From positions 3,720,001-3,784,000 of the forward strand of contig JBAJFE010000005.1 of the NCBI GenBank assembly GCA_037903355.1: DNA of 64,000 bases, written 5' to 3'. This document shows, one piece after another, positions 12,001 to 23,901 of the stretch. Numbering within the stretch: position 1 is the stretch's first letter; each line of letters begins with the position of its first letter. Made by a program: the position numbers and the translations under genes. Below the pieces are notes generated by a model. It saw only the letters and a list, made by a program, of their open reading frames with translations, was not told where the DNA came from and did not search any database. This stretch comes from Trichuris trichiura (lineage: Eukaryota > Nematoda > Enoplea > Trichinellida > Trichuridae).

Positions 12001-15000
12001 GAAGCTTAGCTATCTTGGCCTGATTGCCTGCAGCAATGCGGAAAGCGCGGGCGGCCAATTGAAGGATGTGCGCCTTGGTCATCCTGTTACTAGCTGTAGG
12101 TTTAGTTGCTTTTTCATTTAGGAATACTACTTCGTCCACGAAAGCGCTCAGCTTATGGACACGAGCACTAGCGCTGCCGCCTACATGACGATCAGCGAGC
12201 CGATATCCCAATACCCAAAGCACATTCATAAGTTCGTTTCGTTAAACGACGTCCGCATATATTGGCTTCATTTGCGAGCAGTTGTTCTCAGTACATGGCT
12301 CGGCAGGCGCAGCGCTAAGCGCCCAGATGGTAGGTACATAATGTCGCTTTAACTGGCTGGATGCGGTTTGTCAAAAAGCGATAAATCGACTTTTACCGCT
12401 TCCTCAATTCTGTCGTTACTACAAAATATCCTAATTCGTACAAAAAGTAGAACTGCACAAAAGCGTAGGGCTATTCCCAATCTAGCGCGCTCTGGTACCG
12501 CAGAATCTTATTTATAACGAAAAAATTCTTCTCTTGTTACTTCGCTACGTGAGAACCTGCGAAGCTTTTGTAGAATTCAAATGTTAAATACTGTAACGTT
12601 GCAGACTTTCCGCGTCCAAGAGACTCTTACCTGAAAGCCAGCTTGCCTCGGTACAATTTTGATCAAGTTAAATTGCTTGGCGAACCGGTTGGTCCGCGCA
12701 TAGGCGCCGCCGGTCTAAATCCTTACATGTTCGCCCATCGAATTCCCAATTGGGTTGTGAACACAAGAAACGCGTGCGAACTGGAGAACCTAGAGCAAAT
12801 GAAACTATTCGCGATTACTCATAGCCACGAGATCGCCTATCGAGTTGCCCGTTTGAACAAGAATTGGCAGTCTTCCAGCTTCATGGCGCTGTCAAAGTAC
12901 AAAGGTACGTTGGGCGCGCGCGCGTTGGCGATCGGTCAATCCCGAAGGTGCTTTAAGAATTGACCGCGAAAACTATTGTAAAGAAGCGAAAATCGGTGCC
13001 TCACGTCTTTTGGCGTTCCTGGGTAAGAAAAAAGGCTCCGGCACCCCCAATCGGCGAATCGCGTACAGCCAGAAGTTGTAAGCTTACAGCGGCAAATGGT
13101 AGGTGGTCGAACGCGCGCTTACCTTAAATGGGGCGTAATAATTTGGTCGATTGAGCAGGCGCCCAATTGGCAAAGGGCAAAATTGCTAAAAGGAAAAGCG
13201 CCTTCCTCCATTCGCATCGTCGCATGTACCAACGACAAGGCTACACCAACACGGAGCTTCGACTGGTAAGAAATGACGTCATCAGTGACGTCAGGCCTAC
13301 TTGGAATGCTAATTTTTAAGTTGGTTCTGCTGAAGTCGGCTTGCGAAGTCGTATCTTCAATTTTTCCCGGCTGGTACGACCTGTCAACATTGGTCGAAAT
13401 GATAAGAAGACATTTGCCCGTAATTTTTTCCGCTCTTTCTTTGTTGGCTTTGACCGTTCCGCATTGCAGGCCTTCCTTACAAGGCACGGTTCCAGCGTGA
13501 CCAGCAAGGTGACCGCTTTGTTGAGCAACAATAGAAAATTTGGCAGAACCGTTGTTAGTACGGTGGGACAGCTGAAGCGCAACAAGGCAAGCAAGGCGCC
13601 ACTCCAGTGGCTGAATTGTTAGTTCGTCTTGCGCATCTTCAGAAGATAAACCAAATCGTAGAGAACTATCAAGGCAATTCGACCAGGCTTAGCGCGGCTG
13701 CAAAAAACCAAGTTTTCGCCGAAGTTTTCGACATTGCTTGTAACATATACAAACCGTACGCACCGAGCGAAGAGTAGGGTCACTTTCGTTTCTAAGTTAG
13801 CCGCGTATTTAGCAACGAAAAGGAGGAAGGACTTTCGTTAAACAATTTCGAATTGATATGGCCAAGTAGTCAAGCGCAGACGACGTCTGAAAAGCTGACT
13901 GAAAATACGGTTCGCCGGTGGGCATTAAGCAACGTCATTGTGGTAATATTTTTCCTATTTGACGACTACGAGGTCGTTTGATTATTTAAATTTCCAGGGA
14001 TCGCTGGCAAGCGACAATGATCCACTTCAACTTCGTTATCCCGAAAAATGCCCCGTTGCGAAACAGCAGCACTTCACCATGTCGGACATAGCCGAAGAAA
14101 CGGACGGAACAGTACGATCAGCCGGAGCATCGTCAATTGTGGTTGCTCATCCTTTTTCGCGTAACCAAGTGAATATATGCGGCCAGTAGGAAGCAGCTTT
14201 TTTTTCGATTTGCAGGTTGACCAAAAGTTCAATTGTTTTTTTCCTTGCAGATTCCGAAATTTGTTTTCCCATAATTTTTGCCCGAAATTTTTGCGGGACG
14301 CTTTGGCTCTGGGAAGGTTGATTACTTCTCAACCGTCCGAACGGCACAACGTTTTGGGCGATAGCGCCGGATTCGTTTGCAGCGTGGCTGCACTGATGAA
14401 TAGGCGTCAGGTGAAGGCTGAGCGCCTTTATGCTAATTGTATATTTATTCCTTGGCCGTACTGTAGGCATCTTTCGAAATCGTCATTCCAAATGACTTAC
14501 TAGCCAACGAACAGGACACCGCCGACTCGCCAGCAGAGGATGACGCCGGAACGAGCGCGGATAGGAACCGTTGGTCTTTCATTGTTGGCGTCAACAATGG
14601 GGCCCAAACTTCCGAACAAAGTTCCATCGCGTCTTCTCAGCTGAGCGCCGTTTCGAAAATGACCATTCTGTCGGTTCGAAGGAAGTTGGACGAAGAGTAT
14701 CAACGGGTTGGAACCAGCCAGTCGGTGACCGGACGAGTACAGCATTTGAGACTCAATCCGTGCAAAGTGTTTGCCCAATTTCGCAATACCGAACAACATC
14801 CCTCCGAAGGGCGCGGATCGACAGACCCTTGGCAGATTGCCAAAAGACAGCTTGTCAAAAGGTTCGCAGGCGACACGCCGGATTTGCGTAGCGTCGAAAA
14901 ACTGTACAAAGGCGATGTGAACGTTTTGAAACGAATATTCACTTGGGTAGATCAGCTCGGCTTCGAAGGAATGCCAATGGACGAGGTAGTACCCATTTAA

Positions 15001-15978
15001 CGCTCGTTTGTAAATAGCATTTCTTCTTGCGCAGATTCCATTTTCGGAAAGCAGCGAAGAGTCGCAGGCGGTTCACTTCCTTGTTGAAAATGAGCTTCTA
15101 GTTCGAGTTGGTATCAGCAAGGAAAGACTTGTGGCTCGCGGGCGCCTCGAGCCATGGATTTTGCCCGCTATTGGTACGTTCAACTTGGACGCCATCACCG
15201 AACAAGTCATCAACGCCCTTTATCGAAACGATGCCGAAGAAGGAGAAGAAAAAGAAGAACCTCCGAAAAAGAAAATCGCTTTGCAAGAAAATGTCGTCGA
15301 CTCGTAAGACAAATACTATTTTTAATTTAGCGAACGCGGCAGATTTGGTTTAAAAGCAAATACGAAAAAAAGGCGTTTCGTTGAAATTTCGAGAAAAAAA
15401 GAAGCGCGCGCAGTGAACAACGCGTTGTCGCGAATTGAAATTTTCAAATTGTTTTTTAAAAACTTACCTGAACATCATTTGCATTTTTTGTAGGGAAGCG
15501 TTTGTTGTACTTCCAAGAAGGTGGCTACGATTGGACGGCTCCATCAATCGACCGTTGTTGCGATGGTTCTGCGAGGGAATATTCACGCGTATTCTGACCC
15601 TGCCGGGCGTACTTGAAACGGACCTTTGCAATCATTATTGCTCTTTTTTGACATCTTGCCAAGTGAAGGAACTGTTGAAGGTTCGTTTCCATTTTTGGTC
15701 ATCCAACGTATTTTTTTAATTTTCTTTTTTTTTCAGTTTCTTACCGATGTTGGTTGCATTGAAAGAACGGTGACCGTATACAGGCCAAAGAAGTTCACCC
15801 TATTTGGATGCAGTTTGGGTAGGTGTATATTGTATCAGTTAAGCGAGTACCGTACAAGTTTTGCGCTTCTTCAGAAGAGCCTGTTGAATGTGTATCCTAT
15901 ATGCCCACGTTGGATTGCGTCACCAAGTTCGCAACCGTATTCGAAGGAATCCCTTTGCCGGAAGGCGTCAACGTCTAA
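9072..15978 (+). CDS. GTF3C1: General transcription factor 3C polypeptide 1 (TFIIIC220)
   Basis: GTF3C1 is the B-box-binding subunit of TFIIIC, which recruits RNA polymerase III to tRNA and other genes in the nucleus. The first exon ends VAICFDEVALEGLEG, matching the conserved DEVALEGLDG start. Resolved exons are 9072-9138, 9194-9363, 9417-9556, 9609-9752, 9796-9919, 9976-10140 and 10194-10309, all phase-compatible. Landmarks include LVVVASQEWRTKAIIGP, the B-block winged helix MLERIARSRHHG (9740-9810), a second winged helix near 10560-10740, VYVDEISWRRYLPPLPPR (about 11600-11670), GAAGLNPYMFAHRIPNWV (about 12700-12760), and the C-terminal RWLRLDGSINRPLL and YMPTLDCVTKFATVFEG before TAA at 15976. 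About 25 short introns give roughly 1,900 residues, normal for the family. Middle exons between 13,000 and 14,500 were only partly joined. The family call is strong across the whole length. Confidence 0.93.
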
Positions 15979-16965
15979 CAGGGTGGCGTATATTTCCAAT
16001 AAAGCTGCTTCAGCGTGCTATCGGCTCTCTTTTCGTTCTCCTCCACAAGTTAACGCTTACTACTTGACGTCCTATTGATCGCTTCGAGTTGGAAAGGTTG
16101 GTGACGGTTCCCTGTAGGAAAATGGCCGTACAACAGAGAGAAAACAATGCTGGCGCCAATGACGGCCGTTTAACCCAATGGTTAACCTTTTTGAAGTTTG
16201 CCAAAAGTGATGGGGAAGGGTGGACAAGGGTCACCGACATGCTGACCAAACGGTATGCAGGTTGCGCCGGTACTTTTTTGGTCAATTGATTATCATCTTA
16301 GCGACCGTCAGTTGGAAAGCTTCGAAGTAAAAATGATGAAGAAAGCGTCATTAGGCAGTTTTCTTGTTGGCACTTTAATTGCCGGTACGAGGGAAATGCC
16401 ATGGGCAAAGCAACGCTTCAAAGAGCAGCACACTTTGTCCTTATTTTCCAGCCGTGCCGAAGCTGTTGTAAACAACTGTTGTTGTCGTCTTTTTGATGCT
16501 GTTACCATTTGGCGGTTTGTAGAGTCGTCTGTACAGTTATATGCTTATCACTTTCTGGAAAGTTGGTGGTCGCGTCGGTGTGCGTATGGCCGCTTTTGCC
16601 TTCAGCTACACGTGAGAGAAAGAGAACGATTTTTTTTTGATAGACTGCCTTATCAAAGTTTGATATTCAGGTTCCTGGTAGCTTGCCTGGCTAGGTACAG
16701 AGACCGTTTGAAAATGTACGACTTCCTCATTGGCGGAAGTAAGCGGCCTCTATTTTTCCATTGGACAACCTTAACGACCTTTGTCATTTCTAAGCCGTTG
16801 CCGGAGCAGTGTATCGACTTCCCAGAGGGCTTCGCGCATCCTTTGCCGCCAGTATATTAGGACTTGCGTTCAGGTACATCCGCCCCTTGATTGTTGCTCT
16901 TAGGTAAAATCAAATTTTGCTGCCTTAGTGGGATTAACGTCCTTTGTATTTGTCCTCTCCTACTC
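15979..16965. other. T/G-rich spacer downstream of GTF3C1
   Basis: This spacer is richer in T and G on the plus strand than its neighbours. It contains an open frame of 201 codons (16255-16860) with no recognisable domain, no splice support and unusual residue content (many Phe, Trp and Cys). I treat that frame as chance or as untranslated sequence. The spacer probably includes the GTF3C1 3' UTR and the promoter of the small gene at 16966. Confidence 0.45.
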
Positions 16966-17229
16966 ATGACGAAAATGTCTTTGGACGAGTGGTACAAGTA
17001 TATTCGCGAAGAGCACTACCGCCAAGAACTGTGAGTAGAAATTACCGTTTAAAGCACTGAATTTAAAAAATGGGTTCGCTACATCAGAAAGGGTATAAGA
17101 AAAGAGAGAGCGTTGCGTGAAATAATGAAGAAATATAATGTCTCCTGGTGGAAAGCCGAAGCTATTTGGAAAGTGGAGCAGGAAGAAACTTGCGCAGTCG
17201 ATTACAAAAACTTACAGGACTGCTTGTAG
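16966..17229 (+). CDS. Small charged protein, 68 residues, unknown
   Basis: Two exons (16966-17030 and about 17087-17229) join in frame across a 56-bp intron with a GTGAGT donor and CATCAG acceptor. The product begins MTKMSLDEWYKYIREEHY and continues with KGIRKERALREIMKKYNVSWW. It is highly charged and probably alpha-helical, with tryptophan-rich turns and no signal peptide or membrane segment. Size and style resemble small mitochondrial or ribosome-associated proteins, but I do not recognise a family. It is convergent with the Nudix gene, whose stop codon lies 78 bp downstream on the other strand. The match of splice phase and the regular residue pattern make it more likely real than chance. 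Confidence 0.5.
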
Positions 17230-17306
17230 CAATAAGTGTGGGCATAAGAAGAATTTTAAAAAATAATACCGCTATAATCGATGTTCATGCTTTGAAGAGT
17301 ACGCGA

Positions 17307-20300
17307 TCAAGAGACGAGCCATCGTTCAATCATAGCGTGAGCAATAACTCCGCGCGGTGGCAAACGAAGCTCCGCGTTTTTCTCGGTCGTCCAGACAACG
17401 TTCGCGCTCTTTTCGAATGCCTTTTTCACAACATCTTTTGGGAACCATTGGGCTTTTAATCCCGAATTTTCGGGATCTAACCGCCTGCGTAAAAATAAAA
17501 CGTGCAACCTTTGTTAAAAGCAGACGACGCACTCGAGCAATCACTTACGCGTTGCTGTCTGCTACTTGACCAAAAAAGGCGCACATCAAAGAATTGTGAG
17601 GAAACGGCCAAGCTTGCGACATTCCTACGTATTCGAGCGCGTTTATGTCGAGTCCAACTTCTTCGGAGACTTCTCTAATAGCAGTTTCCTCGAGCGTTTC
17701 GCCTGTTGCATTGATAAAAACGATATATTTCCTTCACTAACCGAAACGTAGCACAATAGTTACGTAGTCTTAGGCTAAGCAAGAATTGGCACGCTGCCAA
17801 ATTTCCTATTGTCCACATCTTTGAATTGACGCACTCTTATCGAATTGTTTATTATCAGTTAGCCCAATGTAAAATAAGACGCATTACAATAATGTATGCA
17901 GGTAGCGTGTTTTAATGAGCGTAGCAACTGACGGAGCGCCATCCATGATGGGAAGCCAACGTGGATTTATTGCGCCTTTAAAGGAAGCGGTTCACTGCGT
18001 CATTCATCAGCAACATTTGGTTGGAAAACATCTTAGCGACCTTTCGAGCTGCTCACTTCAATTTTTCGTTTCAGCAATAAAGAAAATCAAGATTAAATCG
18101 TTGAATGAGAGATTATTCGGTCAGTTGTGTGAGGAGAATGATAAAGAGTTTAACCGTTTATTACTTCACACTGAAGTCCGTTGGTTATCGAAAGGCACTT
18201 GCTTGAGCCGCTTTCAAAGCTTTTTGGTACAGTTTTGGAATTCTTAGGGGACGAGTACGCTAAGCTGCGAGATAACTTGAAAAAATTCAAAAACGAAATC
18301 GTATACCTGACGGACTTACAGTCAAAGTTCAATAAGATGACTTTAACTTAATCAAAACAAAGGCCTTTTTATCTGCACTTATTTCAAAGATAATTATTTT
18401 CAAACGAAACCTAGGATGTGGCGACTTTTGTCAGTTTTCACTCAAGAAAAATTCACAAGTCGCTGATGAAGACATCTCGGTGTGCTGCCATCACCTGGAA
18501 ATGATTAAGTTACATTCTACCCATGAAAATTCCAGACTAGGTTGTAGATCCATTCTGCAATGTGGAAGAGACAGAAATGGAGCTACAGGAAGTTAGTTGA
18601 ATTCCAAAGGAGTGAAGAGATAAAACCAAAGTTTAGGAGCGGATATCGCCAGTTTTAGTTGCAGCGACAAGTAGCACAACTTTATTTTCGGTTGCAGACT
18701 GTTGTGCGAAAGCTTCTTATCACTTTTCCATCTTTATACTTAGCTGAACGTGGATTCAGTGCAATTACTCAAATGATGAGGAAGAAAAGGAATCGGCTAC
18801 GAATAGTGAAACGAAATGAGCTAAGAATAATGTTCACAAATATTAATCCCAATGTAAAAAAATTAATTTCACTTCATCAGGCGTCTAGTTATTACACAGA
18901 AGCTGTCTGTACTAAGTACACAGTCAGCGCATATGCACGCAGTATAGACTGCTTACTCGTATACTATATTCTATTCTGTAAATTTTCTACAACATATGCG
19001 TAATATAGAGGTCGTATGTAGTATAGATCCAAGGTATTCATGGAATATGCGGCATTCATGCAGTATGCTTTACCTATAAGCTGTAGCCACGGTTTCTGAG
19101 ATACACAAGTAGTATGTACGCTGTATGTAAAGGAAGATTTTTACGTTATATATGACTTCTGCTAGATACACATTGCTATAAGACATGATAACTACGGCAC
19201 GGACGCAATTATATATATTTGCACATTGAAAATATTTAGTGTATATATGCCTCAGGCATGTTTATAAATAGGATATTGTAGGATATTTGTGATATACAGC
19301 GCCTGCGGCCACACATGAATTATCTGTGGCTGATGAGATATCTGCGATATCCCAAAATCGCATGCGCACATTGTTGCACGGAGCGAATATTTATGGCGCC
19401 TATAGCATACACGTGGTATACATTGCCTATGAAGAAAACATTCGTAATATCTAATGTCACTAGGATATGAATACAGTATACCATATAGGGGATAAATATG
19501 CCCTCTGGGCAAATATATACAATGGATAGTGCACCTGTGGCCAAAGATCTCGTATTGCGCAAATAATTTCAATACGCAAATATATACAACGTAGATACTG
19601 CATCTATGCCGTAGATATCCTATTTCTAAACAACGGTTACCACGTAGAAAGCCATATATAACGTAAGTAGTCTTCGTAAGCAAGTACATACAGCATACGT
19701 AGTACATGCACACCACAGAGACCGCGACTACAGCAAGTATTGTGCTTATAGGCAAAGTATACTGCATGAATGCCGCATGTTCTATGAATATCTTAAATGT
19801 ATACTATATACAACGTCAATATTACGTATACGTTGTAGAAACTTCGGAGAACAGAAGACAGCATACGTGTAACATGTACTGCGTAAGTACGCGCTAGCCG
19901 TGTTGTTAGTACGCATAGCTTTTATGTAATAAGTATACTGGATTTAGGCCAACGAAATTGTACGCGTGAACGCTGGTGTTGCTTCTAGGCCAAGTTGACT
20001 TGAGGTCAAGTCGGTTAGGCGAAGTTGGTTAGATCAAGTTGCATTGTTCCGTAGTGAAACAGATACAAGAACTGCAAAATGTACTACTGAACGACTGGTT
20101 GTCCAGCCGGACTGAAAATGGATTAATTTTAAAATAAATAAAGTTCGACCGACTGCGCGCCTCCAGAGGAGGGTATTGCAAGCAACTACAGTATGGTACC
20201 GTTACCTGAGAGTACTCAAATGAATTCTCGTCGAAATTCAATTCGAATTAAGCTGCGTTGAAAGCGGATAAAAATGCGGAAAAAGCAAGCAACAATGGTC

Positions 20301-23300
20301 GGACCATGTGATTTTCTCAATAAAACAGAAGCCAATTGCGAAAACGACTATTAAATGCGAGCTAGTTCGACGAAACTGCCGGCGATTGGACTAGGTTGCG
20401 CTTGTAGCAATTAAGAACTTTGAAAAAAGACTATTTTGGTCAGTTTACAATAGTATAGAGACTAGGGTCAAAATCGTATGTTGCGAAAAGCAGGATGCGA
20501 TAGGTAACAGGACATATGTGCGAGTTGATTTATTAAGGTAAAAGAGACTGAAAAAAATTAAATACAAAGACGAAGAACCTTAGCTCGGCAAAACCTGGCA
20601 CGACAGACGGGGCAGGAATGAAAATGTCCTTGCCACAACCTACAGAGGCACGGATGGCAGATTACGTGACCGCACGGAAGAGCCATCAAATCGTACTCGC
20701 CGTCCAACACGTCTTCGAACGTCTCGTAGCATACGGGACACTTACATAAACGAGAATCGGATGGCTGACCATCTCCTCCTTTGCTGGGTGCCTGGGCTCT
20801 CCGGTTGGCTAGAACCGTACGACGACGGTTTTCGTTTGCTGATCGCTCGCAATCGATAGGTCTAGTCAAGTCTATTACTTCGACTACTTCACCATCTTCC
20901 GTGCAGGTCAAATCTATCACGCCATTTGGCTCCTCCATCGTCTCGATCAAATAAACGGTTACAGTAATCTACATACACTTTAGCGGGAACGCAGGTACAA
21001 AGAGTGCTACTTAACGATGCGCACTATTGACCTCGTTTGTTTAAACTTTCAATTCAGAAATAACTATCTTATTAGACGATTATTTAAAACGTTAAAACTC
21101 GGTTGTCTTTTTTATTTGACCGCAAATCATACGTCATATAGTCATTTTAAAAACACTTAGGTCTATTCAACTAAGAAATATACAGTAGGACAAACAATAT
21201 GATTCTTGAAGGTGCGTGCATCGTGCTGCCGTACCTTCGCGACGTCTCATCCCTCCTAACGGTACGCTTTGGCATATTTGACGTGTGAAAGCATCTTCAG
21301 CAGCATTCCAGTAGAAATCATGATGCTTAAGCAAAGAACTTTCGCTAAGCTGTGCTCGAACAATGCTTCATTTTCTCTATCAAAATGCCGTACCAAGAAA
21401 GGGATGTGTTTGCTATTGTTTACATCCTATCCACTGAGGATGAAATACGATCTAATTCAATGCTTCGTAAACAAAGACTCGGTTTGTTTACTTTGCTTCT
21501 TCTTTGTCAACCATAGCTAGAGGACTACGAACGAAAAACAAGGAGAACGTATCAACTTATATAACGACGTAAGACTGTTGGTGCCTTAATGAGGTAGCAA
21601 TCGGTGTATGCACTGCTGTTTAGGCACGAAATCTGCCAGCAAATACTGCGAAGGCTATCACAGTGACATCAACGTGAAATACCGCGCTTAAATTAAAAAC
21701 TGGTGGGTTTTTGTCTTACTGTATATTTGCTAGAAGAACAGACCTGACTATTGTTAAGATTACTGTGCTATTTGCAGGCAAATGCACAAGTGGACCCCAA
21801 TGAGTGTTTTAATGAGACCAATAGCAGCAATGTCATCTATGCTGAAGCTATTCCGCAAAGTTGCTTCTTTAAAACGTGCGTCGCTGCCTTTCCAGCGCAA
21901 ACTATCAAAAAACATATTATGCCAACGGCACACGATTTGACTCGCTGAACTCAACTCATATGACTACGAAACAACTGCCCAATTATCTAGCTTAATGTTC
22001 ACCTAATTCTTCTCTATAAGCAATAATTTCGTGAATGTTTAAGGTAAATATTCGACAGTTAAGCTGTTAACTACTTATTCCCCACCCAACTAAAGCCTTT
22101 TTGATGCGCGCCCATTTCTCAATTGTTACCCAGCAATGGCATAACTTAAAAGTGAGTTATACGAGAGGCCGGCTGCACTCAGATAATCGCGGAAGATGAT
22201 TGCCGTATGCTCTTTCCGTGCCCTTCCTGTTCTGTTCTTGCCTAAATTTTAGCCGAAACATAAGCGTCAAGTAAGCACGGTGGAACTGCATCCTAACAGG
22301 TTGATAACATGCTGAGAAACTCGAACCGAGAGCGAATCGAACCTGAGCATCACAAAACTTTTACAGTAGACTTGAGGGATCGATGGCTAAGAATGCCGGA
22401 AATCTTCAACTGAGGCAGCATTCTGAGCTTCCTTAGTGATAAAAAGCAAAATACAAACGTAGGACGAATGAATACAGGCCCGCGGTAAGCGCTGATGCCT
22501 TACATGCATTTGATTGGCTAACGACATGGTTTTCAAGCCGTTATGTTTGCTTGGGCTCCTTGCAAAGCTAAGCCAAAAAAAGTTCGTCGAATGACAGCAA
22601 ACAATCCGACAATCAGGATGACTTGTTTTTTACGATGGAAAAAGTGAAAAGCTTAAGTATGAGCAAGTGATTAAATTAACGCGCTGCAAAGCTTAAATAA
22701 AGATGAAGAGGCTTATTACCAGTGCTGAATAATGACCAGATCACTGTACATTACTTGGAAAGTAAAAATTCAAACAGCGTATCGAACTCAGTTAATTATA
22801 ATAACCTGCAAATCATTTCTGATCATTACAGTAATCTACAAATCTTTAGCGAATTTTTAAAAACTGATCATGTTTAAACGTACGCATAACAGAATGAGAA
22901 TGTAGGAATATCTGCGCTGATAATGTGAAACTTTGTTTTCACCGATTGCCGATAAAATAACGTCGATATTAAGCTGAGCTGAGCTAGTCTTAAACCATTA
23001 AATGATTTGTAAAAGAAAATATACTCACCGCATTCGTTAAAGCCGGCAATAGCTGTATAAAGTCCGGGCGGGTGCCACGGATGCCGAATTAGGACAACGT
23101 TTTGGCGCGTACTGTCCATAACCAAAACGATAGCTGCCGGGGACACCTGCAGCGCAAAGGATCAGCTGCACAGAAATGCGTAGCTTAAAGATACGTACGG
23201 GCGGGTAATATTCGCTTTTGCATTGGACGCATGAGGCGGATGCTTTTGAAATTTTCATTTTCAATGGAGCCGCGCAACGCGGGCAATACTTGAACGTTCT

Positions 23301-23901
23301 GTACCAGCGCAGCAGTATTCGAGCCTGAAGTGTTCGCATCCAACGTACGTTGAAGAATGTTGAGAAACGGGATTACGTGCTTTACATAACAGGTTCGCCA
23401 TTTTCGAGTCTTCAAGACAGAACAGCGCTTCCCTGAAATCGACTCGCGCTGCGCCAAACTCGTTGGCTATGTCGTTTGCATTTTTCTGCCCGTCCTTGTC
23501 CAGACGTATATTCAAGGCAAAAATAGGCATCCAATTTTGTTCCGTGTCGGTATCGACAATGTCAAGCAAAGCGCAGTCTTCAACGCCAAAGCTGAGCTCA
23601 TTTTTTCGCGTCACCCGTTGTAATTCTAACGCAATCCTTTTAGAAAGCAGCAATCAAAATCCAATAACTTACGATTGTATTTCAGCCAACAGACATTGCC
23701 CTTTTTAGTCGACGGAGAGGAGAGCAAACGGAACAATGGTTTCTGGTCAACAAAGACAAAAAATTGGCCGCGTTCGAAATTTTCTTCCACGCAAGAATCG
23801 TTCTTTTTCATCTGTTCCAAAAGGCGCAACCTTTTTGCATTGAAACCACTCAGTCGGCGTACAAATTTCAAAAGCATTGTAGCTTTGCTATTTAAGCGCA
23901 C
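17307..23901 (-). CDS. NUDT13: NUDT13-like Nudix hydrolase (NADH pyrophosphatase type)
   Basis: Nudix enzymes of this type hydrolyse NAD(P)H or NAD+ to mononucleotides, and NUDT13 is mitochondrial. The start (23901, or 23877 for [18 protein letters not shown]) gives an Arg/Leu-rich mitochondrial-type leader. Then come [15 protein letters not shown] and [14 protein letters not shown], a zinc ribbon CPRC..CVQC (about 23300-23220), and [19 protein letters not shown]. The exon ends at 23029 in AGFNEC. The next coding exon is 17702-17549 and opens with the Nudix box [18 protein letters not shown], where the catalytic REVxEExGL is intact, then [16 protein letters not shown]. The last exon (17484-17307) encodes [13 protein letters not shown] and [16 protein letters not shown]. 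The phase across the 5,326-bp intron (17703-23028) is exact. That intron contains a hAT relic, a satellite and an RNF4-like gene. Some upstream exon borders are approximate. Confidence 0.88.
17915..18903 (+). mobile_element. hAT-family DNA transposon remnant (ZBED5/FAM200-like)
   Basis: Two blocks of hAT transposase are recognisable. Positions 17915-18247 encode [29 protein letters not shown] and [19 protein letters not shown], the conserved catalytic-domain words of ZBED5/FAM200-type hAT proteins. Positions 18680-18890 encode [25 protein letters not shown] and [15 protein letters not shown], the C-terminal dimerisation region. The 400 bp between them are full of stops and shifts, so the element cannot make transposase. 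I could not see terminal inverted repeats or an 8-bp target duplication. It lies inside the NUDT13-like intron, in the opposite orientation to that gene. Confidence 0.88.
19000..19920. repeat. Degenerate tandem (satellite-like) AT-rich repeat
   Basis: The region is built of recurring words such as gcaaatatatacaa, cgtagat, tgcagtat and gcatacgtag. The 14-base word gcaaatatatacaa recurs 66 bp apart (19509 and 19575), and a worn third copy follows about 75 bp later. The composition differs sharply from the flanks. A long minus-strand frame (19767-19252, 171 codons, rich in Tyr, Ile, Cys and His) runs through it. A 66-bp period is a multiple of three, so this is likely a by-product of the repeat rather than a gene. 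Confidence 0.6.
20558..20950 (-). CDS. RNF4: RNF4-like SUMO-targeted ubiquitin ligase (RING E3)
   Basis: RNF4-type enzymes bind poly-SUMO chains through SUMO-interaction motifs and ubiquitinate the modified protein in the nucleus. The 130-residue intronless product has two SIM cores near the N-terminus, [10 protein letters not shown] (residues about 10-19) and VVEVIDLTR (about 22-30), both followed by acidic or charged residues. A basic linker with [14 protein letters not shown] follows. The C-terminal C3HC4 RING is complete: CPVC, then [10 protein letters not shown] and CPVCRARFC, ending with AKVLRLCI as in RNF4. Small size and SIM plus C-terminal RING order fit RNF4/STUbL well. The gene lies wholly within the NUDT13-like intron on the same strand. 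It could be a retrocopy, since it has no introns, but no poly(A) remnant was identified. Confidence 0.88.
   Translation of the reverse strand: MIETMEEPNGVIDLTCTEDGEVVEVIDLTRPIDCERSANENRRRTVLANRRAQAPSKGGDGQPSDSRLCKCPVCYETFEDVLDGEYDLMALPCGHVICHPCLCRLWQGHFHSCPVCRARFCRAKVLRLCI
20951..23028. other. Intronic sequence of the NUDT13-like gene, no further gene seen
   Basis: About 2 kb between the RNF4-like gene and the donor at 23028. Only short uninformative frames occur. Copies of TACAGTA (20957, 21181, 22361, 22829) and of CCTGCAAATCATTT (22804) lie here. It must contain the promoter of the nested RNF4-like gene. Confidence 0.6.

Noticed and set aside
16255..16860. 201-codon open frame on the plus strand
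   Set aside because: No family motif, no leader, odd residue content and no splice support. About one frame of this size is expected by chance in the window.
22300..22400. B-box-like GGTTCGATTC on the minus strand
   Set aside because: No cloverleaf could be drawn upstream of it.
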